Below are positions 25,528 to 35,915 of a stretch of 64,000 nucleotides of DNA, piece by piece. Made by a program: the position numbers and the translations under genes. The stretch comes from Acidimicrobiaceae bacterium (GTDB taxonomy: Bacteria; Actinomycetota; Acidimicrobiia; Acidimicrobiales; Bog-793), in assembly GCA_025464005.1 (NCBI GenBank), contig JAODBO010000145.1, forward strand, positions 1 through 64,000, read 5' to 3'. The notes beneath the pieces were generated by a model, which saw nothing but the letters and a program-made list of their open reading frames with translations, searched no databases and had not been told where the DNA came from. The first letter of the stretch is position 1. Each line of letters begins with the position of its first letter.

Positions 25528-26934
25528 ATGGCTCGCACGCTCTCCGAGAAGGTCTGGGACAGTCACGTCGTCCACACGGGCGACGGCGCCAAGGAGCCGG
25601 ATCTTCTCTACATCGATCTCCATCTCGTGCACGAGGTGACCTCTCCCCAGGCCTTCGAGGGCCTGCGCCTCGCCGGGCGGCGCGTCCGGCGCCCTGATCT
25701 CACGGTCGCGACTGCCGACCACAACGTCCCGACCACGAACATCGACAAGCCCGTGGCCGACCCGATCTCACACCGGCAACTGGAAGCCCTCGCCGCGAAC
25801 TGCGAAGAGTTCGGCGTGACGTTCTACCCCATGGGCCACAAGGACCAGGGAATCGTGCACATCATCGGTCCCGAGCAGGGCCTCACGCAGCCGGGTATGA
25901 CGATCGTCTGCGGCGACAGCCACACCTCGACCCACGGAGCGTTCGGGGCGCTCGCCTTCGGGATCGGCACCTCGGAAGTCGAGCACGTGCTCGCGACCCA
26001 GACCCTTCAACAGCAACGCCCGAAGACCATGGCGGTCGAAGTCGAGGGTGACGTCCCCGCAGGCGTCAGCGCGAAGGACGTGGTGCTGGCCATCGTCGGA
26101 CGGCTCGGGACCGGTGGCGGCATCGGCCACGTGATCGAGTACCGCGGCTCGGCGATCCGCTCGCTCTCGATGGAAGGGCGGATGACCGTCTGCAACATGT
26201 CGATCGAAGCCGGCGCCAGGGCCGGCCTCGTCGCGCCGGACGACGTCACCTTCTCCTACCTCGAGGGCCGACGCCACGTCCCGAAGGGCAAGGCCTTCGA
26301 GCAGGCCGTCGACGAGTGGCGCGCGATGGCCACCGACCCGGGCGCCACTTTCGACGCGACGGTCCGGATCGACGCAACGACGTTGGTGCCCCACGTCACC
26401 TGGGGCACCAATCCCGGCCAGGTCATCCCCATCGACGGCCTCATCCCCGACCCCGAGACCGCCACGGACCCCGCGGAGCGGGACGCCATCTCACGCGCTC
26501 TTCACTACATGGACCTCGTCCCCGGCACCCCGATCGGCGACGTGCGCGTCGACACGGTCTTCATCGGGTCGTGCACGAACTCCCGGATCGAGGACTTGCG
26601 CGCGGCTGCGGCGGTGCTCGACGGGCGCCATGTCGCGAAGGGTATGCGAGCCCTCGTGGTGCCGGGCTCACAGCGGGTGAAGGCACAGGCCGAGGACGAG
26701 GGCCTCGACAAGGTGTTCATCTCCGCCGGCTTCGAGTGGCGCGAGGCGGGCTGCTCGATGTGCCTGGCGATGAACCCCGACAAGCTCGCGCCCGGCGAGC
26801 GGGCGGCCTCGACGTCCAACCGCAATTTCGAAGGCCGTCAGGGACGAGGTGGGCGGACGCACCTCGTCTCGCCCACGGTCGCTGCGGCCACCGCGGTGGC
26901 CGGGCACTTCAGCACACCCGAATCGCTCGACTGA
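25528..26934 (+). CDS. leuC: 3-isopropylmalate dehydratase large subunit
   Basis: An aconitase-family [4Fe-4S] enzyme that, with LeuD, isomerises 2- to 3-isopropylmalate. The N-terminus ([13 protein letters not shown]) and substrate block [20 protein letters not shown] are clear. The cluster cysteines are in [17 protein letters not shown] and in GCSMCLAMN. 468 aa is the usual length. It follows greA by 9 nt and precedes leuD by 18 nt. No leucine leader or attenuator lies in front of it, unlike the other branched-chain units here. Confidence 0.95.
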   Translation: MARTLSEKVWDSHVVHTGDGAKEPDLLYIDLHLVHEVTSPQAFEGLRLAGRRVRRPDLTVATADHNVPTTNIDKPVADPISHRQLEALAANCEEFGVTFYPMGHKDQGIVHIIGPEQGLTQPGMTIVCGDSHTSTHGAFGALAFGIGTSEVEHVLATQTLQQQRPKTMAVEVEGDVPAGVSAKDVVLAIVGRLGTGGGIGHVIEYRGSAIRSLSMEGRMTVCNMSIEAGARAGLVAPDDVTFSYLEGRRHVPKGKAFEQAVDEWRAMATDPGATFDATVRIDATTLVPHVTWGTNPGQVIPIDGLIPDPETATDPAERDAISRALHYMDLVPGTPIGDVRVDTVFIGSCTNSRIEDLRAAAAVLDGRHVAKGMRALVVPGSQRVKAQAEDEGLDKVFISAGFEWREAGCSMCLAMNPDKLAPGERAASTSNRNFEGRQGRGGRTHLVSPTVAAATAVAGHFSTPESLD

Positions 26935-26952
26935 CACCGGAGGACAGCCGAC

Positions 26953-27549
26953 ATGGAGCCAGTGCGCGTCGTCACGGGACGAGCCGTCCCGCTCGACAGG
27001 ACGGATGTCGACACCGACCAGATCATCCCGAGCGACTGGCTGAAGCGGATCGAGCGCACGGGCTTCGGGGCGGGCCTGTTCTCCGAATGGCGTGACGACC
27101 GCGACTTCGTGCTCAATCGGCCCGAGCATGCCGGGGCGTCGATCCTCGTTGCCGGGCCCAACTTCGGGGTCGGTTCGTCACGCGAGCACGCGGTGTGGGC
27201 ACTCGTCGACTACGGCTTCGCCGCCGTCATCTCGCCGAAGTTCGGCGACATCTTCCACAGCAACTCGACGCGTTCCGGATTGGTGCTCGCGCAGGTCACT
27301 CCCGAGATCGACCGCCAGCTGCTCGATCTGATCTCCGCCGATCCCTCGCTCGAGGTGACTGTGGACGTCGAGCGCCGCACCGTGGAGGTGCCCGTCGCAG
27401 GGATCGAGGCGCCGTTCATCATCGACGACGTGTCCCGGGACCGCTTGCTGCGCGGCCTCGACGACATCGGCGTCACCTTCACCCATGCGGCTGAGATCGA
27501 CAGCTTCGAGGCCGCCCGGCCAGAGTGGCTTCCCGAGCTCAGCGCCTGA
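26953..27549 (+). CDS. leuD: 3-isopropylmalate dehydratase small subunit
   Basis: The swivel-domain partner of LeuC. TDQIIPSDWLKRIERTGFGAGLF and the loop GPNFGVGSSREHAVWALVDYGF are diagnostic, and 198 aa is typical. A strong GGAGGACA ribosome binding site precedes the ATG, 18 nt after leuC. Its 3' end overlaps the convergent alkyltransferase-like gene by 11 bp, so the two transcripts overlap tail to tail. Confidence 0.94.
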   Translation: MEPVRVVTGRAVPLDRTDVDTDQIIPSDWLKRIERTGFGAGLFSEWRDDRDFVLNRPEHAGASILVAGPNFGVGSSREHAVWALVDYGFAAVISPKFGDIFHSNSTRSGLVLAQVTPEIDRQLLDLISADPSLEVTVDVERRTVEVPVAGIEAPFIIDDVSRDRLLRGLDDIGVTFTHAAEIDSFEAARPEWLPELSA

Positions 27550-27838
27550 GGCGCCTCAGGACGACTCGGCCGGCACGCAGCTCCACACCCTCGTCGTGAA
27601 GGAGCCGGGCCTGCTCCGCCTCGTGACCGGGGGCGAGCCGGCCTGCGGTGGTCACGACTCGCCACCACGGGAAGCCTCCGTCGCTAGCGGCGAGCAGTGC
27701 ACCGACAGCACGTGCCGCCCCGGGGAAGCCGGCCTGCTCGGCGACCTCGCCGTAGGTCGACACCTCGCCGGGGGCCAGGCCAGCTAGCACGCCGGCAACT
27801 CGGGCGTGGAACTCCTCAGGTCCCCGCCGGCCGGTCAT
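27539..27838 (-). CDS. Alkyltransferase-like (ATL) protein of the MGMT family
   Basis: A 99-aa protein made of the DNA-binding C-terminal domain of O6-alkylguanine alkyltransferases. LAPGEVSTYGEVAEQAGFPGAARAVGALLA is the winged-helix part. At the active-site position the usual Pro-Cys-His-Arg-Val is FPWWRVVTTAG, with Trp where the alkyl-accepting Cys should be. Such ATL proteins bind O6-alkylguanine lesions and pass them to nucleotide excision repair without repairing them directly. The ATG overlaps the stop of the upstream membrane-protein gene (TGATG), so it is the third gene of a PadR-headed operon. Confidence 0.8.
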   Translation of the reverse strand: MTGRRGPEEFHARVAGVLAGLAPGEVSTYGEVAEQAGFPGAARAVGALLAASDGGFPWWRVVTTAGRLAPGHEAEQARLLHDEGVELRAGRVVLRRLRR

Positions 27839-28877
27839 CACCGTTCGTCGGAGCAGGAAAGACCGGGCGACGCGCCCGAGCTTGGCGCGGCGAGCAGCTC
27901 CGAGGCGCGCCAGGCCTGTCGGGCAGATCGCAGGCCCAGTGCTCCGAGCGCGGCGACGGAAGCGAGAAGCGCGATCACGACCGGCCACCATGGAGGGAGG
28001 CCCACGTGGCCAAGATCCGTTGGCAGGTGCGCGAGGAAGGGCGAGCTGGGCGCCCGCGCGACGGCGATCCCGGCGACCCCGCTCGCGACGGCGACGAGGG
28101 AGCACTGCGCGACGAGCGCCCGCCCGGCCCGGCCCGGACGGCGCGCCCGATCAGGTAGGGATCTGCGGGCGCGCGACGCACTGCGAGCAGCACCGCGAGG
28201 GGCGTGAGCGTGAAGGAGCCGAGCCTCAGCCCGGTTGCGTCGGCGCCGAGGATCGCCGCGGCCAGCGGGTGCGCGACCACGGTCGTCGTCGTCGTTACGT
28301 AGTGACCGACTCCCCCCGCCACGCTCCACACGTGCGAGCCAGACTGCCTCCCTCCGAGCGTCGTGCGCGCGACCGACGCCGCCACGGCGAGCAACGGCAT
28401 CACGAGCACCACGGAGAGCGCGCGCGGTCGACACTGACGTCCCCACTTCAGACCGTCGAAGGCCACTGACCAGACGAGGAGCTCGACGATGAGACCGGCG
28501 AGGACCGTCAGTTGCTCGACACTCCATGCGTCGTTGGCGATCCACGCAGGAGCGCCAATCCGATCGAATGCCTGGGCGCGCTGCCACCCGTCCGACAGCC
28601 AGATCGCGAGAGACCACGAGGCGATCACCATCGGCGACAGCGCCGCGGCGAGCCGCCACTTCGTACGCTCAGCCCAGAGCGCCGAGACGGGAGGCATCCC
28701 GTTCCCCGTGAATCGGGAGGCGACGCCACCCCGAGCGACGGAGAGCGCGACGGCAAGTCTCGAGCTGCCGCCCTCGACGAGGTCCTCGCCGAGGCGAGCG
28801 AGCTCCGGCCCATACTGGCGTCGCCACCCGGCGGGGTACGCGAGAACGAGCGCCTCGGACCACCGCGTGCGCGTCAC
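27838..28877 (-). pseudogene. PadR-linked membrane protein gene split by a frameshift
   Basis: One multi-helix membrane protein is spread over two frames. The first part (MTRTRWSEALVLAYPAGWRRQYG... to PADPYLIGRAVRA) runs in the frame of the ORF ending at 27975. The rest (LVAQCSLVAVASGVAG, GLPPWWPVVIALLASVAALGALGL) runs in the frame ending at 27838. The switch falls in a run of GGGCC/GGGCGGGC repeats near 28110-28140, typical of slippage by one base. The intact product would be about 346 aa with roughly six helices. The N-terminus resembles proteins of unknown function encoded next to PadR regulators. The break could be a true mutation, an assembly error or, less likely, programmed frameshifting. 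Confidence 0.7.
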
Positions 28878-29182
28878 GGCCGTCCTCCCGCGAGGCGGCG
28901 CAGGCCGAGCGCCGCCGTGCTGGCGAGGCGATCGAGCTCCTCCTGCAGCGCCACGGCCCCGGCGGCTGTCAGCCTGTAGGGATTGCGGCGGTCCTCGGCC
29001 GGAAGGGCCTCGACGAGACCGCGCGCCTCGAGGCGCGCAACACAGCCGTACAGCGACCCGGGTCCGAGCGAAACCCCGGCGAACGATTCGATGTCCTTCG
29101 TCAGCGCGTAGCCGTGCTTCGGACCTTCGGCGAGGCTGACGAGGACGAGCAGCGACGGGTCCGATCGCTGCGAGATCCTCAC
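28874..29182 (-). CDS. PadR-family transcriptional regulator
   Basis: A 102-aa winged-helix regulator. It has the PadR pattern LVLVSLAEGPKHGYALTKDIE, then LGPGSLYGCVARLEARGLVEAL, then RRNPYRLTAAGAVALQEEL. PadR proteins usually repress a neighbouring membrane or efflux gene in response to a small molecule. Its stop overlaps the start of the frameshifted membrane-protein gene (ATGA), consistent with control of that operon. GTG start. The 34-bp gap to the leuA stop downstream of it holds nothing else. Confidence 0.85.
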   Translation of the reverse strand: MRISQRSDPSLLVLVSLAEGPKHGYALTKDIESFAGVSLGPGSLYGCVARLEARGLVEALPAEDRRNPYRLTAAGAVALQEELDRLASTAALGLRRLAGGRP

Positions 29183-29216
29183 CGCGCGGACACTACTACG
29201 CCTTGAGTATTACGCG

Positions 29217-30929
<1,713 letters not shown>

Positions 30930-30965
30930 TCACGGGCGACTTCGGTTGGGGGTGTTCGGGGCAAC

Positions 30966-31025
30966 AAAAAACCTCCTGGCCGAAAGGCACAGGAGGTTAC
31001 GACGAGCGCATCGGGCGCTCGTCGT
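30966..31025 (-). terminator. leuA leader attenuator: hairpin plus intrinsic terminator
   Basis: On the minus strand an 11-bp hairpin (ACGACGAGCGC-CCGAT-GCGCTCGTCGT, 30999-31025) begins inside the leader's TAA stop. It directly abuts a terminator stem, AACCTCCTG...CAGGAGGTT, followed by TTTT (30966-30998). The leader coding stretch CCCTCCTCC could alternatively pair with the terminator's AGGAGG arm. leuA begins about 50 nt downstream. Confidence 0.8.
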
Positions 31026-31069
31026 TACATAAGGAGGAGGGAAAGGGTAAAGGGGCGTTTGTGGTCCAC
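31025..31069 (-). CDS. Leucine-rich leader peptide of leuA
   Basis: A 15-codon ORF, GTG to TAA, encoding MDHKRPFTLSLLLM. Codons CTT-TCC-CTC-CTC-CTT put four leucines within five codons just before the stop. The start codon is 6 nt from the -10 box CACACT and lacks a Shine-Dalgarno, suggesting leaderless translation. Leu codons next to a hairpin/terminator pair are the hallmark of leucine attenuation. The ORF track contains it only as the tail of a longer shadow ORF. Confidence 0.75.
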   Translation of the reverse strand: MDHKRPFTLSLLLM

Positions 31070-31075
31070 ACCGCC

Positions 31076-31104
31076 AGTGTGACGGAAGCGACGGGGCACG
31101 TCAA
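31076..31104 (-). promoter_or_regulatory. Promoter of the leuA leader
   Basis: The minus strand has TTGACG (31099-31104), a 17-bp spacer and CACACT (31076-31081). The -35 box contains the TGA stop codon of the upstream PAS/GGDEF/EAL gene, so the promoter starts exactly where that gene ends. Confidence 0.6.
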
Positions 31105-34100
31105 GCGCCGAAGGCTTGGGCGCCGGGAGTCGGCAAGGGCGAAACGGCGGTGACGAGGCGTTCGCGCACCCAGGACTCGAAGGCCTCGGGGGTGAGCGGC
31201 CGCGACCAGTAGTAGCCCTGACCGAGCTCGCAGCCGAGTCCCGCGAGCTCGGCGAGCTGGGCGAGCTCCTCGACTCCCTCGGCACAGACCTCCACCTCGA
31301 GGCCTTGGGCGAGCAGCACGATCGCTCGCACGATCTCGGAGTCACCCCCGTCGCGCCCGAGGCCCGCCACGAAGGAGTGGTCGATCTTCAACAGGTCCAC
31401 GGGCAGCCGGCTCAAGTAGCTGAGGCTGGAGTAGCCGGTGCCGAAGTCGTCTATCGCCACCGTGACGCCGAGGGCGCGTAGGGCCTCGAGTCGCGAGATA
31501 GACAACTCCACGTCGGCCATGACCGCGGACTCCGTGAGCTCGAGACGCAGGGCTCGAGCCGAGGCGCCGGTGTCCTCGAGCATCTGTGCACATAGCGCCA
31601 CCGGGTCGCCGAGGTTGAGCTGGCGGGAGGAGAAGTTGACCGAGACCCACAGCTGCTCGCAGCCGGGGAGCGTGCGCTGCCATCGGACGACCTGGGCGAG
31701 GGCCTCCCTCAGGACGTGCTCACCCAAGGGCACGATGAGGCCCGACTCCTCCGCCACCGGGATGAACTCGGCGGGCTTGAGCAGGCCGCGCTCGGGGTGC
31801 TGCCAACGGACGAGGGCCTCGACCCCGACGAGCTCGCCGTCGGGGATCGTGACGATGGGCTGATAGGCCACCCTGAGCTCACCACGGTCGAGCGCCGTCC
31901 GTAGCGCCTGCTCGACCTCGAAGCGGTGCGTGACGAGGTGGCGCAGCCCTTCGTCGAAGATCTCGGTGCGGGCCCTGCCCTTCTCCTTGGCCCGGTACAT
32001 CGCGGCGTCGGCGTCGCGGAGCGCCTCTTCGGCCGTCGCCCACCCGTCGACGACGGCGATCCCGCACGACACGCTGAGACGGAGCTCCTTGGCGCCGACG
32101 ACGAGCGGATCGTCGAGCATCGCGAGGATCCGGTCCCCGAGAAGGTCCGCCTCCCCCACGTCGGCAACGTCCTCACAGACGACGATGAACTCGTCGCCGC
32201 CGAAGCGCGCCACGGTGTCGCCGGACCGCACTCCCCTGGCGAGGCGCCCCGCGAGCTCGACGAGCAGTCTGTCGCCGGCGACGTGTCCGAGCCCGTCGTT
32301 CACCAGCTTAAACCTGTCGACGTCGACGAAAAGGACCGCGACCTTGGTCCCGGCGAGTCTGGCCCGTACGAGCGCCCGCTCGAGGCGGTGCTGGAGCGAG
32401 AGCCGATTCGGCAGGCCCGTGAGCGAGTCGTGCAGCGCCTGTTGCTCGAGCGCTCGCTCGCTGCGCTTCTGGTCGGTGATGTCCTGGAGCTGGCCGAAGA
32501 CGTAGGCGGCGTCGCCTGCCTCGTCGCGTACCAGCGCCACGTCGACGAGCGTCCAGACCGTCGAGGCGTCCGAGCGTACGAGGCGGCGTTCGCCATGCAG
32601 TGTGTCTCGGGACCCGCCGATCAGCTCGTCCATCATGGACCGGCGTTCGGCGACGTCGTCGGGATGCACGAAGTCCTCCGCCTGACGTCCGAGGAGGTCC
32701 TCCTCGCTCCTGTCCAGGAGCGCGCACAGTGCCGCGTTCACGCGTGTGATGATCCCGTCGAGGTCGAACATGATCATGCCGATCGCGCCATTCTCGAAAC
32801 CGAGCCGGAACCTCTCCTCCGCGATCCGGCGCTCCCGCTCGAGCTGGCGCCGTTCGGCGATGTCTCGACCGATCGAAGAGGCCCCGATCAGTTCCGCGCT
32901 GTCGTCGTACACGGGCGAGATGCTGAGCGAGAGCTCGAACGGGGAGCCGTCCGAGCGCACGGCGTCGATGACCGGGACGTAGACGTGTTCGCCACCCGCG
33001 ACCTGGCGGAGCAGCTCGGTCAAGCGATCGCGCTGTGAGTCGGCGACGATGAGGTGGGCCTCACGGCCGATCATGTACGCGGCCGAGTGCCCGTAGAGGT
33101 GCTCGGACGCGGGGTTCCAGCTCGACACGAGCCCGTCGAGGGTGATGCCGACGATCGAGTCACTCGAGGACTCGACGATGGCCGACAGGCGCGTCATCGA
33201 CGCCTCGACGAGCTTTCGCTCGGTGATGTCCCGTACGTTCAGGACGACACCGGAGATCGCGGGCTCGGCCAGCCGGTCGGTGAGCGTCACCTCGGCCCAG
33301 TGGAGGGCACCAGCCGAGTCGACGATGCGCAGCTCGGTGCGGATGGAGGCGCCCTTCTGCGCCACGACCCACACGAAAAGCCGGCGCATGGACTCGCTGT
33401 CGTCAGGGTGCAGCAGCTCGCGGCCGTCGACGCCGACGATCGAGTCGAGCGACCAGTACCTGGCGATCGAGGCGCTGGCCTCCGTGACCCGACCGCGCGA
33501 GTCCAACACGAGATGGCCTTCCGCAGCCTGCTCGAGCAGGAGGTTCTGCCTGCGCTCAGCACCGAGAAGCGCTTCGTGGGTCGCCCTCTGCTGCGTGACG
33601 TCCCGAAAGGACGCGACGACGCCGTAGGGCGCGCCCCCGCCGTCACGGACGAGCGGTGTCGCGGCGCACTCGATCCATCGCCAGGATCCGTCGGGCCTCT
33701 CGATCCGCTGCATGGTCGGCGGGACCGGGCGACCGGTGCGCAGTGCAACCGCTGCCGGCACCTCTCGCGCCCCGAGCACCTTGCCGGCGTCGTCGGTCCA
33801 GCGGAAATCCGAGGCGAGCAGGTCGCTGAACCGCAGCTGCTCGCGGCTGTAGCCGAGGATCGACTGCGCGGCCGCGTTGGCCTCGAGGACGCGCCCCGCC
33901 GGGGAGAAGATCAGAATGCCCGCGTCGATGGCCGTACCCACGGCGAGCATGTGAGCGTACAAGGCATCGACGCCGCGGATCCTGCCTTCGGCCGACCAGG
34001 CGCCGTCGAGAACTCGCCGGAGCTCGCCACGCTCGATCTCGGACCAGTCGAGCTGAGCGCTCGCACCACGATAGGTGCCCTCCGCGACGTCCGCGTCGGC

Positions 34101-34439
34101 AACGACCACAGCAGCACATCCGGGCGCGAACGCGAGCAGCTCGTCGAGGAGCTCGAGCCCTTCCTCGGTCCGGGAACGCGCGTCGATGAGGATCGCTCCG
34201 GGAAGCTCGCTTGCTAGCGCGGTTAGTGCGTCCACGACGGACGCCGCGCAGCGGATCCCTCGCTCCGGCACGCCGGCCGCGACGAGCAGCTCGCGGAGCT
34301 CGCCGCCGGCGTCGGCCGGCTGGACGACGAGGGCCGTTCTCCTCGCGCCGATCGGCGTCGGCGTCGCACGCGCTTGGTCCACCGCCGTCTCCCCCGTGAG
34401 ATCGCCTCTGTCACTACAACCGGTGGCGGACGTCGCCAT
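31101..34439 (-). CDS. PAS-GGDEF-EAL cyclic-di-GMP signalling protein with receiver-like N-terminus
   Basis: A predicted bifunctional cyclic-di-GMP enzyme of 1112 aa. Residues 35-130 look like a degenerate receiver domain: AILIDARSRTEEGLELLDEL keeps the beta-3 Asp, but the usual Asp pair and Lys are missing. Four PAS domains follow, each ending in a 'DITERK/DIAERR'-type linker. The diguanylate cyclase part has FGGDEFIVVCED with the product-inhibition RSGD five residues before. The phosphodiesterase part has EALVRWQHP, then ELTESAVM and IDDFGTGYSSLSYL. Both active sites look intact. No membrane segments are seen, so sensing is cytoplasmic. ATG 34439 is preferred over the longer ORF because the extension mirrors a gene on the other strand. 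Confidence 0.88.
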   Translation of the reverse strand: MATSATGCSDRGDLTGETAVDQARATPTPIGARRTALVVQPADAGGELRELLVAAGVPERGIRCAASVVDALTALASELPGAILIDARSRTEEGLELLDELLAFAPGCAAVVVADADVAEGTYRGASAQLDWSEIERGELRRVLDGAWSAEGRIRGVDALYAHMLAVGTAIDAGILIFSPAGRVLEANAAAQSILGYSREQLRFSDLLASDFRWTDDAGKVLGAREVPAAVALRTGRPVPPTMQRIERPDGSWRWIECAATPLVRDGGGAPYGVVASFRDVTQQRATHEALLGAERRQNLLLEQAAEGHLVLDSRGRVTEASASIARYWSLDSIVGVDGRELLHPDDSESMRRLFVWVVAQKGASIRTELRIVDSAGALHWAEVTLTDRLAEPAISGVVLNVRDITERKLVEASMTRLSAIVESSSDSIVGITLDGLVSSWNPASEHLYGHSAAYMIGREAHLIVADSQRDRLTELLRQVAGGEHVYVPVIDAVRSDGSPFELSLSISPVYDDSAELIGASSIGRDIAERRQLERERRIAEERFRLGFENGAIGMIMFDLDGIITRVNAALCALLDRSEEDLLGRQAEDFVHPDDVAERRSMMDELIGGSRDTLHGERRLVRSDASTVWTLVDVALVRDEAGDAAYVFGQLQDITDQKRSERALEQQALHDSLTGLPNRLSLQHRLERALVRARLAGTKVAVLFVDVDRFKLVNDGLGHVAGDRLLVELAGRLARGVRSGDTVARFGGDEFIVVCEDVADVGEADLLGDRILAMLDDPLVVGAKELRLSVSCGIAVVDGWATAEEALRDADAAMYRAKEKGRARTEIFDEGLRHLVTHRFEVEQALRTALDRGELRVAYQPIVTIPDGELVGVEALVRWQHPERGLLKPAEFIPVAEESGLIVPLGEHVLREALAQVVRWQRTLPGCEQLWVSVNFSSRQLNLGDPVALCAQMLEDTGASARALRLELTESAVMADVELSISRLEALRALGVTVAIDDFGTGYSSLSYLSRLPVDLLKIDHSFVAGLGRDGGDSEIVRAIVLLAQGLEVEVCAEGVEELAQLAELAGLGCELGQGYYWSRPLTPEAFESWVRERLVTAVSPLPTPGAQAFGA

Positions 34440-34550
34440 CAACCGCTCACTCTGGACCGGCAACGAGCTAGCCTGCGCCGACGGCGAGAACGCCGCGGTC
34501 AGCGCCCTACGCCCCCCGGTGGCAGCGCGCTGACGAGGAGAGGTTAGGCG

Positions 34551-34817
34551 ATGGCAAGACTCGGGACTGGCGGCAAGGCGCGGCGGCGGATACGTGCGAC
34601 CCTCGTCGCGGGCGCCGCCGGCGCACTCATCGGGGGCGCGCTGCGCGTCTCGAGGGCGCGAGCGCGCCGCAAGCACGCCGCCGGCGAGCGGGCGTTCTCG
34701 AAGGCGAGCGCCGGAATGTGGCCGCCCGTCCCGCCTGCTCCCATCCGGCCGGTCCACATCGTCGCGGACCGAGCAACCATCGCGCCGGACGACACCGTCG
34801 AGCAGACCTCGGCCTAG
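34551..34817 (+). CDS. Small single-helix membrane protein, hypothetical
   Basis: An 88-aa protein, MARLGTGGKARRRIRATLVAG..., with a basic N-terminus, one short hydrophobic segment (TLVAGAAGALIGGALRV), an Arg/Lys-rich stretch and a Pro-rich end. AGGAGAGG lies about 8 nt before the ATG, which supports it as a gene. It is divergent from the GGDEF/EAL gene, 111 bp away, and is followed by a hairpin. I do not recognise the family. Confidence 0.55.
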   Translation: MARLGTGGKARRRIRATLVAGAAGALIGGALRVSRARARRKHAAGERAFSKASAGMWPPVPPAPIRPVHIVADRATIAPDDTVEQTSA

Positions 34818-34831
34818 CCATTTCCGAAAGC

Positions 34832-34855
34832 GACCGCACCTCAGCCGGTGCGGTC
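34832..34855. terminator. Bidirectional hairpin between convergent genes
   Basis: GACCGCACC-TCAGCC-GGTGCGGTC forms a 9-bp stem with a 6-nt loop in the 69-bp gap between the small plus-strand gene and the minus-strand LLM oxidoreductase. It has no T-run. The position suggests a terminator shared by both genes. Confidence 0.5.
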
Positions 34856-34886
34856 CGGCGCCCCGCGGCGCCCGGGCCCAGCCGAG

Positions 34887-35876
34887 TCAGGCGAGCAGCG
34901 GAAGGACCTCAGAGCAAAGCATCTCGACGTGCGGTCCGTCGTGGACGATGATCGACGAGAGGCCGAAGCGGTCGCGCCGGTCGGCAAGAAGCGCCGCCAT
35001 CCGTTCCGGCGTGCCCACGAGGGCATAGGGGCACTCCGCGAGCGGCAGCGAAGGCGCCCCGACAGCGCTGCAGATCGCCGCTTCGCGCGATGCGACCTCG
35101 CTGGGCGAGCACGGTTCCACCCAGCCCGCGAGCACGGAGAACTGCACGGCATCGCGGCCGCGGCCCGCCTCTTCTGCACTGGAGCGGACCCGCTCGACCG
35201 ACTTGGCGAGCTCGGCGACCGTCGTGGTGACGCGCCGCAAGCCGTCGAGCTTGCGGGGATCGACCCTTCCTAGCGGAAGCTGTCGGGACGAGCCGTTGAG
35301 GTCCAGCTGGTCCGCGTAGCGGCCCGCGACATCGAGGAGGAAATCCGAGCCGCCGCCCACGAGAAGGCGCGGCGGGCCGCCGGGCGTAGGGGCCGAAGGG
35401 AGGTCGGAGACGGCGAATCCTTCGCCTTCCAACGTGGCCACGTGCTCGTCGAACAGCTGGCGTGCGAGTCGCGCCGCGTCGAGCAGGCGGCGCGAGCGAG
35501 CCGCGTGGCGGGGCATGTCCATGCCGAGCGCGTCGAACTCCTCGGTGTTCCAGCCGGCGCCGACCCCGGCGAGCACTCGATCGCCGCCGTGCAGGACGGC
35601 GAGCTCGGTGAAGTGGCGGAGCACGAGGGCCGGATGGTCCATGCCGAGGTTGGCGACGATTGTTCCCACGACGAGGGACTCCGACAGCGCGGCCACCGTC
35701 GCGGCGCGGACGAACGGGTCGCCGTGGGTCACCCGCTGCGGCTCGTCGTCACCCGCCGATACGAAGAGGTGGTCGGTGTAGAGCACGCCGGCTACGCCGA
35801 GCGTCTCCCACACCTGCACCGATCGTCGCAAGGAGCGACCATCGCCTCCCCAGCTGGGCATCACGAACACGTCCAT
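34887..35876 (-). CDS. LLM-class (luciferase-like) oxidoreductase, probably F420-dependent
   Basis: A TIM-barrel protein of the bacterial luciferase family. The actinobacterial subgroup pattern is seen in VWETLGVAGVLYTDHLF, SLVVGTIVANLGMDHPALVLRHFTELAVLHGGDRVLAGVGAGWNTEEFDALGMD and PRLLVGGGSD. Actinobacterial members of this layout commonly use coenzyme F420, and FMN is possible. 329 aa is typical. The substrate is unknown. It lies 39 bp downstream of serA on the same strand but has no functional link to it. Confidence 0.82.
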   Translation of the reverse strand: MDVFVMPSWGGDGRSLRRSVQVWETLGVAGVLYTDHLFVSAGDDEPQRVTHGDPFVRAATVAALSESLVVGTIVANLGMDHPALVLRHFTELAVLHGGDRVLAGVGAGWNTEEFDALGMDMPRHAARSRRLLDAARLARQLFDEHVATLEGEGFAVSDLPSAPTPGGPPRLLVGGGSDFLLDVAGRYADQLDLNGSSRQLPLGRVDPRKLDGLRRVTTTVAELAKSVERVRSSAEEAGRGRDAVQFSVLAGWVEPCSPSEVASREAAICSAVGAPSLPLAECPYALVGTPERMAALLADRRDRFGLSSIIVHDGPHVEMLCSEVLPLLA

Positions 35877-35915
35877 CTCGGCAGTCCCCCTCCTCGTACG
35901 GCTAGAGCCAGCTGC

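Noticed and set aside
31101-34757. 1218-aa version of the PAS/GGDEF/EAL protein
   Set aside because: The first 106 residues mirror the small plus-strand gene at 34551-34817 and its upstream region; ATG 34439 is more plausible.
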